From contig NZ_MDSS02000020.1 of assembly GCF_001758425.2 (NCBI RefSeq), positions 1 through 53,642 on the forward strand: a DNA stretch of 53,642 bases, in the 5' to 3' direction. This DNA is from Nesterenkonia sp. PF2B19. Its GTDB lineage: Bacteria; Actinomycetota; Actinomycetes; Actinomycetales; Micrococcaceae. The translations under genes were made by a program, and so were the position numbers. A model generated the notes under the pieces. The model saw nothing but the letters and a program-made list of their open reading frames with translations. It made no database searches and was not told the origin of the DNA. The first letter of the stretch is position 1. Every line of letters begins with the position of its first letter. Shown one piece after another: positions 17,734-27,196 of the stretch.

Positions 17734-18840
17734 TCACAGGGCAGTGACCGCCTCGCTGACCGGTTCGCCGACCGGTGCGACGTCCACCCAGGCGCCCGAC
17801 TCCGCGGAGGCCAGCACAGCGTCGATGATCCGGTTGGCCCGGGCACCGTCGGCGAAGGTCGGCAGCCCCGGGAGATGTTCCCCGCCGATGCGGGCGTAGG
17901 TGTCCCTCGCGAAGGCCGTGAAGGCGTCCAGGTAGCCCATCGGGTGGCCCGAGGGCACCACGGAGAGCCGCGAGGCGTCCTGACCCATCGTCGCCGGGTC
18001 GCGAGAGATCGTCACCGAGCCGTCGGTGCGGCCCAGCCACAGCTCGTCCGGGTGCTCCTGGTCGAAGAACACGCTGCCGTCAGCGCCGGCGAGCTCCAGG
18101 GTGAGCTGGTTCTTCCGCCCGGCGTTGACCTGGGAGACCATCAGGCTTCCCAGGGCCCCTCCTGAGAGCTCCACGGTCAGGGCGGCGGCATCCTCGGTGA
18201 CCACCTCGACGCCGCCCCGGCGGGGGTGGGCGATCGCGGTGGCCGCGCTGAGCCGGACGATCCGCTCTCCGGAGACGAACTCCAGCAGATCCACCAGGTG
18301 GGACCCGATGTCCCCGAAGGCCCGCGAGCGCCCCGCGACCTGCGGGTCCACCCGCCAGTTCGACTCGCCGGCGTCCAGCAGCCAGTCCTGAAGATAGGCC
18401 CCCCGGACGGTCAGCAGTCGACCGACCCGACCCGACGCCGTCTCCTCCCGGGCCTGCCGGGCCATCGGGTGGAACCGGTAGACGAACGGCACCGAGGCGA
18501 CCACACCGGCTTCTTCGGCCAGCGAGGCCAGGGCGGCGGCCTCCTCGGCATCGACGGCCAACGGCTTCTCGCAGACCACGTGCCGTCCCGCCTGGAGGGC
18601 AGCCCGGACATGCTCGGCGTGGAGGGCGTTCGGCGAGCACACGTGGACGACGTCGCTGCGGGAGATCAGCTCCTCCACACCGGCGACGGGCTCCACCCCC
18701 AGCGGCGCGGCCGCCGCCGCGCTGCGCTCCGGCGACGAAGAGGTCAGTCCCACGACCTCGGCGCCGGCCGCGCGGGCGGCGGCGGTGTGGGTACGGGCCA
18801 TGAACCCGCCCCCGATGATGCCGACTTTCAGGTTCTGCAT
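17734..18840 (-). CDS. Gfo/Idh/MocA-family oxidoreductase
   Basis: 368 aa NAD(P)-dependent sugar or cyclitol dehydrogenase. The N-terminal Rossmann fold carries [20 protein letters not shown]. The catalytic E-K-P motif is present ([14 protein letters not shown]), and the C-terminal domain has the [14 protein letters not shown] segment with the D-x-x-x-H pair. It lies between the importer permease (18923) and the isomerase (17668), all on one strand. Substrate unknown. A related dehydrogenase at 22.3-23.4 kb forms part of the same operon. Confidence 0.9.
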   Translation of the reverse strand: MQNLKVGIIGGGFMARTHTAAARAAGAEVVGLTSSSPERSAAAAAPLGVEPVAGVEELISRSDVVHVCSPNALHAEHVRAALQAGRHVVCEKPLAVDAEEAAALASLAEEAGVVASVPFVYRFHPMARQAREETASGRVGRLLTVRGAYLQDWLLDAGESNWRVDPQVAGRSRAFGDIGSHLVDLLEFVSGERIVRLSAATAIAHPRRGGVEVVTEDAAALTVELSGGALGSLMVSQVNAGRKNQLTLELAGADGSVFFDQEHPDELWLGRTDGSVTISRDPATMGQDASRLSVVPSGHPMGYLDAFTAFARDTYARIGGEHLPGLPTFADGARANRIIDAVLASAESGAWVDVAPVGEPVSEAVTAL

Positions 18841-18922
18841 GGATGTCTCTTCCTTCTGTGGACCACGTCTGTGTCTGTCGTCCGGGCTGCTCAGCCCGGG
18901 ATGCCGTCGTCGGGGACGGACC

Positions 18923-19762
18923 TCACTTCACGGCCCCGGCCGAGAGTCCGGTGACCAAGTGCCGCTGGACCAGCATGAAGCCGAGCAGCACGGGCAGGGA
19001 GACCACCACGGAGGCGGCCATCAGCTGGTTCCAGAACACGTCGGTCTGGGAGGCGTAGGCCCGCAGCCCGATGGCCAGGGTGCGGGTGTCCGCGTTGGTC
19101 ATCACCGAGGCGAAGAGCACCTCGCCCCAGGCGGTGATGAAGCAGTACACCGAGACGGCGATAATCCCGGGCCGTGCGACCGGAAGCACCACTCGGATGA
19201 GCGCCCCCATGCGTCCGGTGCCGTCGATCATGGCCGCTTCCTCCAGATCCTTCGGGATGGAGGCGAAGAACCCGCTGAGCATCCAGATCGCGAACGGCAG
19301 CGAGAACGTCATATAGGTCAGGATCAGCCCCAGATGTGTGCCGTTGAGCTGGATCCCCACGGTGCGCTGGATCTGCGTGAAGATCAGGAACAGCGGCAGC
19401 AGGAACAGGATGCCCGGGAACATCTGGGTGGAGAGCACCATCATGGAGAAGGTGCGCGCCCCCTTGAACGGGAATCGGGACAGCGCGTAGGCGGCCAGGA
19501 CCGCCAGCACCACGGAGCAGATCGTCGCGGTCACCACCACGATCAGGCTGTTGACGAAGTAGTGTGCCAGCGGAACGGTCGACCAGATGTCCAGGTAAGG
19601 CTGCAGGGTGACGGTGGTGGGCCACCAGCTGAACATCCCTCGCACATCCTCCAGCGGCTTCACGCTGGTCACCACGACCACATAGAGCGGCAGCACGACG
19701 ATGGCGGTGAGGAAGGTCAGCCCCACGGCACGCAGGATCTTGAATCCCCGGGTCTCAATCAT
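18923..19762 (-). CDS. carbohydrate ABC transporter permease (MalG-like), second importer
   Basis: 279 aa, six TM segments, with EAA loop DLEEAAMIDGTGRMGALIRVV. The C-terminus (GFMLVQRHLVTGLSAGAVK) is typical of MalG-type subunits. ATG 19762 overlaps the end of the MalF-like gene by 8 bases. It works with the MalF-like subunit and the binding protein at 20.8-22.2 kb; no ATPase gene is in the island. Confidence 0.92.
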   Translation of the reverse strand: MIETRGFKILRAVGLTFLTAIVVLPLYVVVVTSVKPLEDVRGMFSWWPTTVTLQPYLDIWSTVPLAHYFVNSLIVVVTATICSVVLAVLAAYALSRFPFKGARTFSMMVLSTQMFPGILFLLPLFLIFTQIQRTVGIQLNGTHLGLILTYMTFSLPFAIWMLSGFFASIPKDLEEAAMIDGTGRMGALIRVVLPVARPGIIAVSVYCFITAWGEVLFASVMTNADTRTLAIGLRAYASQTDVFWNQLMAASVVVSLPVLLGFMLVQRHLVTGLSAGAVK

Positions 19763-20821
19763 GGAGTGCCTTCCCCTTCGGCATGACCAGCTTGATGTAG
19801 AACGCCGAGGCGATCACCAGGCCACCAGCAGCAGCACGCTCATCGCACCGCCGACGCCGAAGTTCCAGTAGTTGAACGACTGTTCGTAGATCAGCGGCGA
19901 GATCAGGGTCGCCTCCGGCGGTGAGGCCGGACCGAACAGCACATAGGGGATGTTGAACTGGTTGAAGATCCACAGCGAGAGGATCAGCAGCATGACCACA
20001 TTGGCCTGCCGGATCATCGGCAGGGTGATGGAGGTGAACTGCTTCCACAGGCTCGCCCCGTCCATGGCGGCGGCCTCATAGACCTCGTCCGGGATGTTCT
20101 GCAGAGCGGCCAGCAGCATCAGGAACGCGAAGGGCCAGAACTGCCAGACGGTGACGATGACGGTCACCCAGAACGCGTTGCCGCCCAACAGCCAGAACGG
20201 TCCGGAGTCCAGGATCCCCAGGTCATGGACCAGGATCCGGTTGATGACGCCGTCGCGCTGGTTGAACATGAACGCCCAGGCGATGGCCCCGACGTACTGC
20301 GGCAGCGCATAGGGGGTCAGGAACAGGGTGCGCAGGAAGCCTCGACCCTTGACCTTGGAGGTCAGCAGCACGGCGGCAAACATCCCCAGGGCCCAGGCCG
20401 CGCCGACGCTGATCACCGTGTAGACGACCGTGCGCAGCAGCGCGGCGTAGAACTGGCTGCCGATCGGACCCTCCGGGTCCAGACCGGTGACGAAATTCTC
20501 CAGGCCGACGAACGGCGCCTGCAGCCAGTTGCCGATGGTGAACTGGTTCAGCCCCAGGAAGGCGATGTAGACGCCCAGCACCATCGGGATGATGTGGATC
20601 AGCATCTCCATGACGCTGGCCGGGGCGATCAGTCCGTACGGGAACAGCCGCGACCGGCGGCTGGCACCGGCAGTCTGCACCACCTGACTGGCGACGGCGG
20701 CCTGGGCACGACGCTGGTTCCTCTCACCGGGCGAGGGGCGCGTCGTCGATGCCTCCCGCCCTGCCCCGGCGACGCCCTGGTCAGGCTCCGGCGGGTCCTT
20801 CAACTTCGGTTCGACCGGCAT
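19755..20821 (-). CDS. carbohydrate ABC transporter permease (MalF-like), second importer (one indel near the end)
   Basis: About 355 aa after correction. It has a long N-terminal cytoplasmic tail (about 60 aa), six TM segments and EAA loop VYEAAAMDGASLWKQFTSI. The frame ends early at SVLLLVAW near 19820, while the natural end LVIASAFYIKLVMPKGKALHD lies in the next frame; one missing C (GCCCTGG read as GCCTGG) explains this. The gene follows the binding-protein gene by 12 bases. Confidence 0.9.
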
Positions 20822-20833
20822 GCTCAGCCTCCG

Positions 20834-22189
20834 TCACATCTGCGATTCGGCGGTGGTCAGAGCGTCGCGCACGTCGTCCTCGGTCACCTCGCGGCCCTGG
20901 GCGACGTCGGCGAGCAGGTCCCGCATCGCCGTGCCGACCACCGTCTCCATCTGGCTCTCGGACGGATAGAGCGGCATCGGCTGGGCGTGGTCCTGCAGGA
21001 TCTGCTGCTTGAGCTGGATCTCGTCGGACTGGAACGCCTCGTCCTCATAGAGGTCGTTGACCACCGGCAGCCCGGTGAACTCCTGGTTCAGGTAGGTCTG
21101 CTCCTCGTCGCTGGTCATGTGGGCGACGAACGCGACGGCGGCATCGATGTTGTCGGAGTTCTCAAAGACACTCATGTTGATGCCCGCCACGTGAGACTGA
21201 GTGGCCTCCAGGCCGGTGGCGTCGGCGTCGAGCATCGGCATCGGGGCCGCCTGGTAGTCCTCGAAGCCGCGGTTGTCGAACACGTTGCCGGGCGCTTGGT
21301 CGAAGACCATCGCGGCCTGTCCGCTGGCGACCTGCTCCACGGACTCGGCGCCGTTGACCAGCTCCGCATCCGAGGGCGAGACCACGCCGTCTGCGCCCAT
21401 CAGCTGAATCCACTCGTTGACCCCGGCGACCACGGCGTCATTGGTGAAGTCCGGCTCGCCGTCGTCATCGTAGAGCTCACCGCCGTGCTGCAGGCCCCTG
21501 ATGAAGGCGGCATGCGAGTTGTTGGAGATGCTGGCCCCGGCCATGGTGAAGCCCCACTGATCGATGCTGCCGTCGTCATTGGTGTCCTGAGTCAGCTCCT
21601 GGGCGACCTCGACGAACTCCTCCCAGGTCGCCGGAGGCCCGTCGATGCCGTTCTCCTCGAAGATCTCCGTGTTGTAGTACAGCGAGTAGCTCAGCGCGTA
21701 CAGCGGCACGGAGGTGGGCGCCTGGCCCTCGGCGCCGCCGGTGGCCCAGCTGGACGGGATGAAGCGCTCCTCACCGCCGATCGCCTCCAGCGCCTCACCC
21801 TCCCACTCGAGGAACGCCCCGGTGGCCTGCAGCGAGGTGGCCCAGGTGTTGCCGATGTTGAGCACATCCGGGGCGTCGCCGGAGGACACGGCGGTCAGGA
21901 TGCGGTTCTGCAGGTCGTTCCACGGAATGACCTCCAGCTCCACCTCCACGCCCGTCTCGTCGGTGAACCGTTCGATGGTCTCGGAGAGTACCTCTTCGTC
22001 CTGGGTCACCGACTCGCCCTGGTTGGAGGCCCAGTAGGTGATGCTGCCGGAGAGGTTCTCCGTGTCCACCTCCTCAGCGGGGCTGGAGCCGCAGGCGGCC
22101 AGGGAGCCGACAGCGAGCACAGCCAGCGGCAGGGTGGTCATACGGCGGAGAGTCCGGCGCCGGAGCGCGGAACGACCGGTGAGTGCCAT
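20834..22189 (-). CDS. sugar ABC transporter substrate-binding lipoprotein, second importer
   Basis: 451 aa family 1 solute-binding protein. The signal peptide ends in SLAACGSS, so Cys33 is the likely lipidation site; the mature part begins with a short acidic linker, then SGSITYWASNQGES. Other family traits include WEEFVEVAQELTQDTNDDGSIDQWG and a late-domain EEQTYLNQEFTGLPVV. It captures sugar outside the cell for the two downstream permeases. It follows a Gfo/Idh dehydrogenase gene by 76 bases, in the same operon. Confidence 0.92.
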   Translation of the reverse strand: MALTGRSALRRRTLRRMTTLPLAVLAVGSLAACGSSPAEEVDTENLSGSITYWASNQGESVTQDEEVLSETIERFTDETGVEVELEVIPWNDLQNRILTAVSSGDAPDVLNIGNTWATSLQATGAFLEWEGEALEAIGGEERFIPSSWATGGAEGQAPTSVPLYALSYSLYYNTEIFEENGIDGPPATWEEFVEVAQELTQDTNDDGSIDQWGFTMAGASISNNSHAAFIRGLQHGGELYDDDGEPDFTNDAVVAGVNEWIQLMGADGVVSPSDAELVNGAESVEQVASGQAAMVFDQAPGNVFDNRGFEDYQAAPMPMLDADATGLEATQSHVAGINMSVFENSDNIDAAVAFVAHMTSDEEQTYLNQEFTGLPVVNDLYEDEAFQSDEIQLKQQILQDHAQPMPLYPSESQMETVVGTAMRDLLADVAQGREVTEDDVRDALTTAESQM

Positions 22190-22265
22190 GACAGGGTCCT
22201 TTCATCAGAGGTGAGAGTGGTGACGAGCGATGGTGAGGGCCCTTGCTTCAGGGGCCCGGGAGAGC

Positions 22266-23418
22266 TCAGAGAGACGGCTGGGTGGGGTCCCAGTCGGCGT
22301 CGAGAGGGGCGGAGGACTCCACGGTGCTGGTGACCTCCACGAACTGACCGGACTCCACGGATTCGGCGATGGAGACCATCGCGTCCAGCACGTGGAAGGC
22401 CAGGTCGCCGGGGACGCGTTCCCGGCGACCGGCGCGGATGGACTGGGCCAGCTCCACCACCCCGGTGCCGCGGGTATGGAAGGAACCTTCGGCCGGGATC
22501 ACCTGAGGCTCCTCACCGCCGGTGTGCAGCGTGGTCTCGCCGTCGAACATGTTGGGGTCGGGGAACACCGCGGTCCCTTCGCTGCCGGCGATCTCCACGA
22601 AGCCCGCCCGGGGCAGCTTCGAGTCGAAACTGAAGACCGACTGGGCGCTGGCCCCGGACTCGAACTCGATCAGGGCGCTCACGTGGGTGGGGACCTCCAC
22701 CGGGAACTCCGTGCCGGCCTTCGGGCCGGAGCCGATGACCCGGGTGGCACGGGCTTGGGACCCGGTGGCGGCGACCCGCCGGATGGGCCCGAACACCTGG
22801 ACCAGAGTGGTGAGGTAGTAGGGGCCGATGTCGAACAGCGGGCCGGCCCCGCGGGCGAAGAGGAACTCCGGGCTGGGGTGCCAGGACTCGGGACCGGGCA
22901 CCTGGAAGAGGGTCAGCGCGGTCAGCGGTGTGCCGATGGAGCCGTCGCGCACGCTCCGCAGCGCGGTCTGCAGACCCGCCCCCAGGAACGTGTCCGGCGC
23001 GACGTCGAACCCGCACCCCGGCCTGCTCCGCGGCCTCCTTCAGCCGGCGTCCGGACTCCCGGTCCAGCGCATAGGGCTTCTCCCCCCAGACGTGCTTGCC
23101 CGCGGCCACAGCCTGAAGGGCCACCTCCACGTGCACCGCCGGGATGGTCAGATTCACCACGATCTCGATGTCGTCACGCGCCAACAGCTCCTCATAGCTG
23201 CCGGAGTGCGGCACGCCCCAGGCCTCAGCCTGCTCGGCGGCCCGCTGCGTGTCGATGTCGGCGATGAACCTCACCTGCAGGTCGGCGAAGGCGGTGAGGT
23301 TCTTCAGGTATTCGTTGCTGATCACGCCGGCGCCGACGACGCCGACGCCCACACGGCCGTCGGCCGGGGAGGTCTGGTCGGTCGCCGCGGAGGCGGCAGT
23401 GGTCGTGCTCGGGGCCAT
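22266..23418 (-). CDS. Gfo/Idh/MocA-family oxidoreductase (one indel)
   Basis: About 383 aa. The Rossmann fold (VGVGVVGAGVISNEYLKNLTAF) and catalytic E-K-P motif (HVWGEKPYALDRESG) are in the N-terminal frame. The remainder (APDTFLGAGLQTALRSV to the C-terminus DPTQPSL) is in another frame. The break is near 23008 and fits one extra T in GTTCGAC. The gene length (3n+1) agrees. ATG 23418 has AGGAGA 5 bases upstream. The upstream isomerase frame runs into this gene without a stop (see findings). G-A-G-P-L-F-D-I-G-P-Y-Y is the family's substrate-domain signature. Confidence 0.9.
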
Positions 23419-23468
23419 GGGGGTCTCCTGGTGTCTTCTCATGGGGTGGTTCATCCTGCTCCGGTGGG

Positions 23469-24207
23469 TCAGGCGCTGCGGGGTGCCCGCCAGGTGGGCG
23501 TGGCTGGCGACGATGGCGTCGAAGATCTCCCCGGCGAAGTCGTCCAGCTCGACCACCGGCAGGGCCTGCGGGGCGGCAGCGAGGATCTCGGCGATGGGCA
23601 TGCTGCCGGAGCCGACGGCCACCTGATCGGTGTTCTCCTTCGTCTTCGGCCCGTCCTTCACATGGATGGCCACGACGCGCTCCCCCAGACGGCGGAGCAG
23701 GTCCGGAGCGGACTCTCCGCCGACCTCGGCCCAGTAGGTGTCCACCTCGAGGTCGACGGCATCCCCTGCCGCCTCCGCGAAGACCTCGAGGGCGGGGACG
23801 CCGGCGATCCGGTTCTCCAGCTCGAAGGCGTGGTTGTGATACCCCACGCGCAGGCCCTGGTCGGCGGCGCGGGCCGAGGCCTCGCGCAGCTCGCGCGCCA
23901 CCCCCTCGACACCGTCTCGGCTGCTCCAGCGGGCGGGGTCGATCATCGGATCGACGACGGTGCCGACGCCGAGCCGACGGGCGGCGGAGAAGACCGCATC
24001 CAGGTCTGCCCCCGCGAGCTTGACGTGGGCGGTGGGCGCCGAGAGCCCCAACCGGGCCATGGGCTCGGCAAGCTGATCGGCGAAGTCCACGAGACCGAAG
24101 GGCTCCACCTGGGTGAACCCGATGCCGGCCAGACGCTCCAGAGTCTCCCCGGCGTCGGCGGTCAGGTGGTCTCGTACCGTGTAGAGCTGGATGGACAGAG
24201 AGTTCAC
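23469..24207 (-). CDS. sugar phosphate isomerase/epimerase-like TIM-barrel protein (stop probably lost by indel)
   Basis: About 245 aa of the xylose-isomerase-like superfamily. It begins MNSLSIQLYTVRDHLTAD and has VGYHNHAFE, LEVDTYWAEVGG and AIHVKDGP, the segments that bring metal ligands to the active site. GTG 24207 is preceded by AAGGAG at 10-base spacing. In the raw sequence the frame has no stop and passes into the dehydrogenase start. Removing one C from CACCCCG near 23478 gives ...HLAGTRSA and a TGA at 23471, used here as the likely end. It is the first gene of the ROK-linked operon. Confidence 0.83.
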
Positions 24208-24319
24208 GATGATGGTGCTCCTTCGGGAGGGTGGACGGATGATGCGGGCGGCGCTGGTCGAATGCTGATGAGAGCGATCTCTCCCAGCTGTGAGGCGGGT
24301 CACTCTGCGTTCTCTGCAC

Positions 24320-24348
24320 ACAGTAGACGCACTTCTGTCGATCGTCAA
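24320..24348 (-). promoter_or_regulatory. promoter of the isomerase/dehydrogenase/importer operon
   Basis: On the minus strand, TTGACG (24343-24348) and TACTGT (24320-24325) are separated by exactly 17 bases, a near-consensus sigma70-type promoter. Transcription would start about 24313, roughly 106 bases before the GTG of the first gene. Confidence 0.75.
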
Positions 24349-24353
24349 CAGAA
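24333..24353. promoter_or_regulatory. candidate ROK regulator operator
   Basis: TTCTGT-N9-ACAGAA is a perfect 6-bp inverted repeat in the gap between the operon and the divergent ROK gene. The -35 of the operon promoter (24343-24348) lies inside it, so a bound regulator would block RNA polymerase. Confidence 0.7.
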
Positions 24354-24413
24354 CTGTGACTCGGATCTTCAGAGGCGCCGCAGAATTCGATGGAAGTGTG
24401 CTTGACTGGTCCC

Positions 24414-25611
24414 ATGCACGTGGCCAGAAGCATCAACGCCCTCGGCGGAACAGGAGCCTCCGACGTCTTCCAGCTCCTGCGTGACGGCGTGCCCAAGAGC
24501 CGCACCGAGCTGGCCGCGCTCACAGGGATGGCCCGCTCCACCGTCAACGACCGGCTCTCCGCCCTGACGGAGCTCGGGCTGATCGGCCCGGCCGCCGACG
24601 GCGTCTCCACCGGAGGCCGTCCCCCGCGGAGAGTCGCCCTGCTGCCGGACGCTCGTCTGGCGCTGGCCGTGGACCTCGGCGCCAGCCATGTGCGTCTGGC
24701 GGTGGTGAACCTGCTCAATGCCCAGCTGAGCGCCCATGAGGAATCTCTGGACATCGCCGCCGGCCCGGAACCGGTGCTGGCCCGGGTCATGGAGCTCGCC
24801 GACGAGCTGCTCGCCGGGCTCGGACGGGACCGCCAGGACATCATGGCCGTCGGCATCGGCCTGCCCGGTCCGGTGCACTTCGACTCCGGGCGCCCCTCCC
24901 GCCCCCCGATCATGCCCGGCTGGGACGGCTTCGACGTGCCCGGCTGGTTCCACCAGCACGTCCGCGTCCCGGTGCTGGTGGACAACGACGTCAACATCAT
25001 GGCGCTCGGCGAGCACAGTCGGCTCTCCCGCCCGGTGGAACACTTCCTGTTCGTCAAAGTCGCCACCGGGATCGGCGCCGGGATCATCTCCGGGGGCCGC
25101 CTGCAGCGCGGCGCCCAGGGCATCGCCGGCGACATCGGGCATGTGCGGGTCCGCTCCGGCGACGGCGTCTTCTGCCACTGCGGCAACGAAGGCTGCCTGG
25201 AAGCGGTCGCCTCCGGCTCACGACTGGCCGAGCAGCTGCGCCGCGCGCACCGGGACATCTCCGGCGGCCGGGACGTCGTGCGGCTCGTGGACGCCGGCGA
25301 CCTGGACGCCATCCGGCCGCGGTGCGTCAGGCGGGCCGCGACCTCGGCGAGGTGCTGGCCGCCAGCATCAGCTTCCTCAACCCGGAGGTCATCGCCGTCG
25401 GAGGTCGCATGGCGGGCGCCGGTGAGCACCTGCTGGCAGGGGTGCGCGAAGTCGTCTACCAGCGAGCCATGCGCTGGCCACCCAACGCCTGGACATCCAC
25501 ACCGCCGCCCAGACGCGCGACGCCGGCCTGCTCGGCGCCAGCCTGCTGGCGCTGCACCACGCGCTCTCCCCCGCCGGCATCGACGCGCTGGCCGACGCCT
25601 CCTCCGCCTGA
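24414..25611 (+). CDS. ROK-family transcriptional regulator (two indels)
   Basis: About 399 aa after correction. The N-terminal winged helix-turn-helix (SRTELAALTGMARSTVNDRLSALTELGLI) precedes a sugar-kinase-like ROK domain with AVDLGASHVRLAVVN and the ROK signature including IGAGIISGGRLQRGAQGIAGDIGH. The zinc motif CHCGNEGCLEAV is intact. The frame shifts after GDLDAIR near 25316 (one G missing) and again after QRAMR near 25473 (one C missing). The corrected end is RLDIHTAAQTRDAGLLGASL...DASSA. Divergent from the sugar operon, it likely controls it. ATG 24390 is an alternative start. Confidence 0.9.
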
Positions 25612-25666
25612 GCCGTCGCCGCGCCTCCGCGGAGCCGGGCCAGTCCCGTCCGGGTCAGTCGCTGGG

Positions 25667-27196
25667 TCAGCCGAAGAGGCGTATGGGGTTGACGATGTCG
25701 GCATAGATGAGCAGCAGCCCCATCACCAACAGCATCCCGGCCACCACATAGGTCAGCGGCAGCAGCCGCGAGATGTCGAACGGTCCAGGATCCGGACGCC
25801 CGAACAGGCGCGCGAGACGCCGCCGGAACGCCTCATACAGGGCACCGGCCACATGCCCGCCGTCCAGCGGCAGCAGCGGGATCAGATTGAACACCATCAG
25901 CGCCACGTTGACGCCGGCGATCAGCGAGATCAGGGAGGCGAAGCGGGACTCCAGCGGGATCTCGTCCTGCACAGAGAGCTCCCCGGCGATCCGGCCGACG
26001 CCGACCACGCTCAGCGGCCCGTCCGGGTCACGCTCGGCCTCGGTGAAGGTGGACACGGCCACGTCATAGAGCCGCACCGGCAGGTTGGCCACCACTTCGA
26101 GCACAGCCTTGGACTGCGTCCACACCATCGGGCCGGCCTCCCAGGCGGGCTGGCGGACCAGCTCCTGCTCGGCCCCCATGCCGATGAAGCCCACCGGCTC
26201 GGTGACCAGCGCCCCGTCGCCGTCGCGTTCGACGCGCCCCAGCCCGTCCAGCACGGGACGCTCCGTGAGAATCGGGGTCAGGGCGGTGCTGTGCCGCTCG
26301 CCGTCGCGCACGTACTCCACGGGAGTCGAGGCACCGGCCGAGTCCCGGATCAGCCCGGTCAGCTCCTCCCAGTCCTCGACCTCCTGTCCTCCGTAGGCGA
26401 CGATCTCGTCACCGGGCCGCAGGCCGGCCTCATAGGCGGGACCGGCGGGGTCGTCGTCGGTGCAGGCGGTCTGCCCGGCGTCGGCGGCCTCGGCCGAGAC
26501 CACACACTCGTAGACCTCGCGAACCTGGGTGTTCGGCTCAGCGGTGCCGTGGACGGTGATCATCCCGGCGGTGAGCACCAGCGCGATCAGCCCGTTCATC
26601 GCCGGTCCGCCGAGCATGATGATGATGCGCTTCCACACCGGCAGACGATGGAACATGCGGTCCTCGTCGCCGGGCTGCAGCTCCTCGGCGGCCACTTCTC
26701 TGGCCTCGGCCGACATCTGCTGGAACAGCCCGGTGGACTGGGAGCTCACCGTCCGCACCGGGGCGTCCCCGGCGTCGGCGGAGCCTGGCACTGTGCCCGG
26801 TCCGTCCTGCGCGCCCGGCTGATCCTGCGTGCCGGGGCGGTCGGGGTCCGCGTACTGCGCACCGATCTCCCGAAGATACGGATCGGTGGGGCCATCGTCG
26901 GGAGCATCCGAACCTTGAGCCTCCGAGCCCTGAGCGTCCGTTCCAGCGTCCTGCTCCGGCGGCGGATACATGCCGATCATCGCCACGTAACCACCCAGCG
27001 GCACCGCTTTGACGCCGTATTCCGTCTCACCCCGGCGCTTCGACCACAGGGTGGGCCCGAAACCGACCATGTACTGGGTGACCCGGACCTTGAACAGCTT
27101 GGCAGGCACCAGGTGCCCGATCTCATGCAGGGCGATCGACAGGATGATCCCCACGGCGACGACCAGGATGCCCAGCGTCATGAGCAGAACGGTCAT
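25667..27196 (-). CDS. rseP: RIP (site-2) metalloprotease RseP-like
   Basis: 509 aa membrane-embedded zinc protease. Family members (RseP/Rip1) cut anti-sigma factors and other membrane proteins. The first TM holds LSIALHEIGHL with the zinc motif H-E-x-x-H (His24, Glu25, His28). A PDZ domain lies in the middle (AGLRPGDEIVAYGGQEVEDWEEL), and the last TM region has NLIPLLPLDGGH with the third ligand Asp. Between the first TM and the second hydrophobic part (about residues 78-165) there is an unusually long Asp/Gln/Pro/Gly-rich insert. ATG overlaps the dxr stop (ATGA), as is usual in actinobacteria. Confidence 0.94.
   Translation of the reverse strand: MTVLLMTLGILVVAVGIILSIALHEIGHLVPAKLFKVRVTQYMVGFGPTLWSKRRGETEYGVKAVPLGGYVAMIGMYPPPEQDAGTDAQGSEAQGSDAPDDGPTDPYLREIGAQYADPDRPGTQDQPGAQDGPGTVPGSADAGDAPVRTVSSQSTGLFQQMSAEAREVAAEELQPGDEDRMFHRLPVWKRIIIMLGGPAMNGLIALVLTAGMITVHGTAEPNTQVREVYECVVSAEAADAGQTACTDDDPAGPAYEAGLRPGDEIVAYGGQEVEDWEELTGLIRDSAGASTPVEYVRDGERHSTALTPILTERPVLDGLGRVERDGDGALVTEPVGFIGMGAEQELVRQPAWEAGPMVWTQSKAVLEVVANLPVRLYDVAVSTFTEAERDPDGPLSVVGVGRIAGELSVQDEIPLESRFASLISLIAGVNVALMVFNLIPLLPLDGGHVAGALYEAFRRRLARLFGRPDPGPFDISRLLPLTYVVAGMLLVMGLLLIYADIVNPIRLFG

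Noticed and set aside
20225-22333. Long plus-strand open frame of 702 codons
   Set aside because: It lies opposite the permease and binding-protein genes, is His/Arg/Gln-rich and has no domain; a shadow frame.
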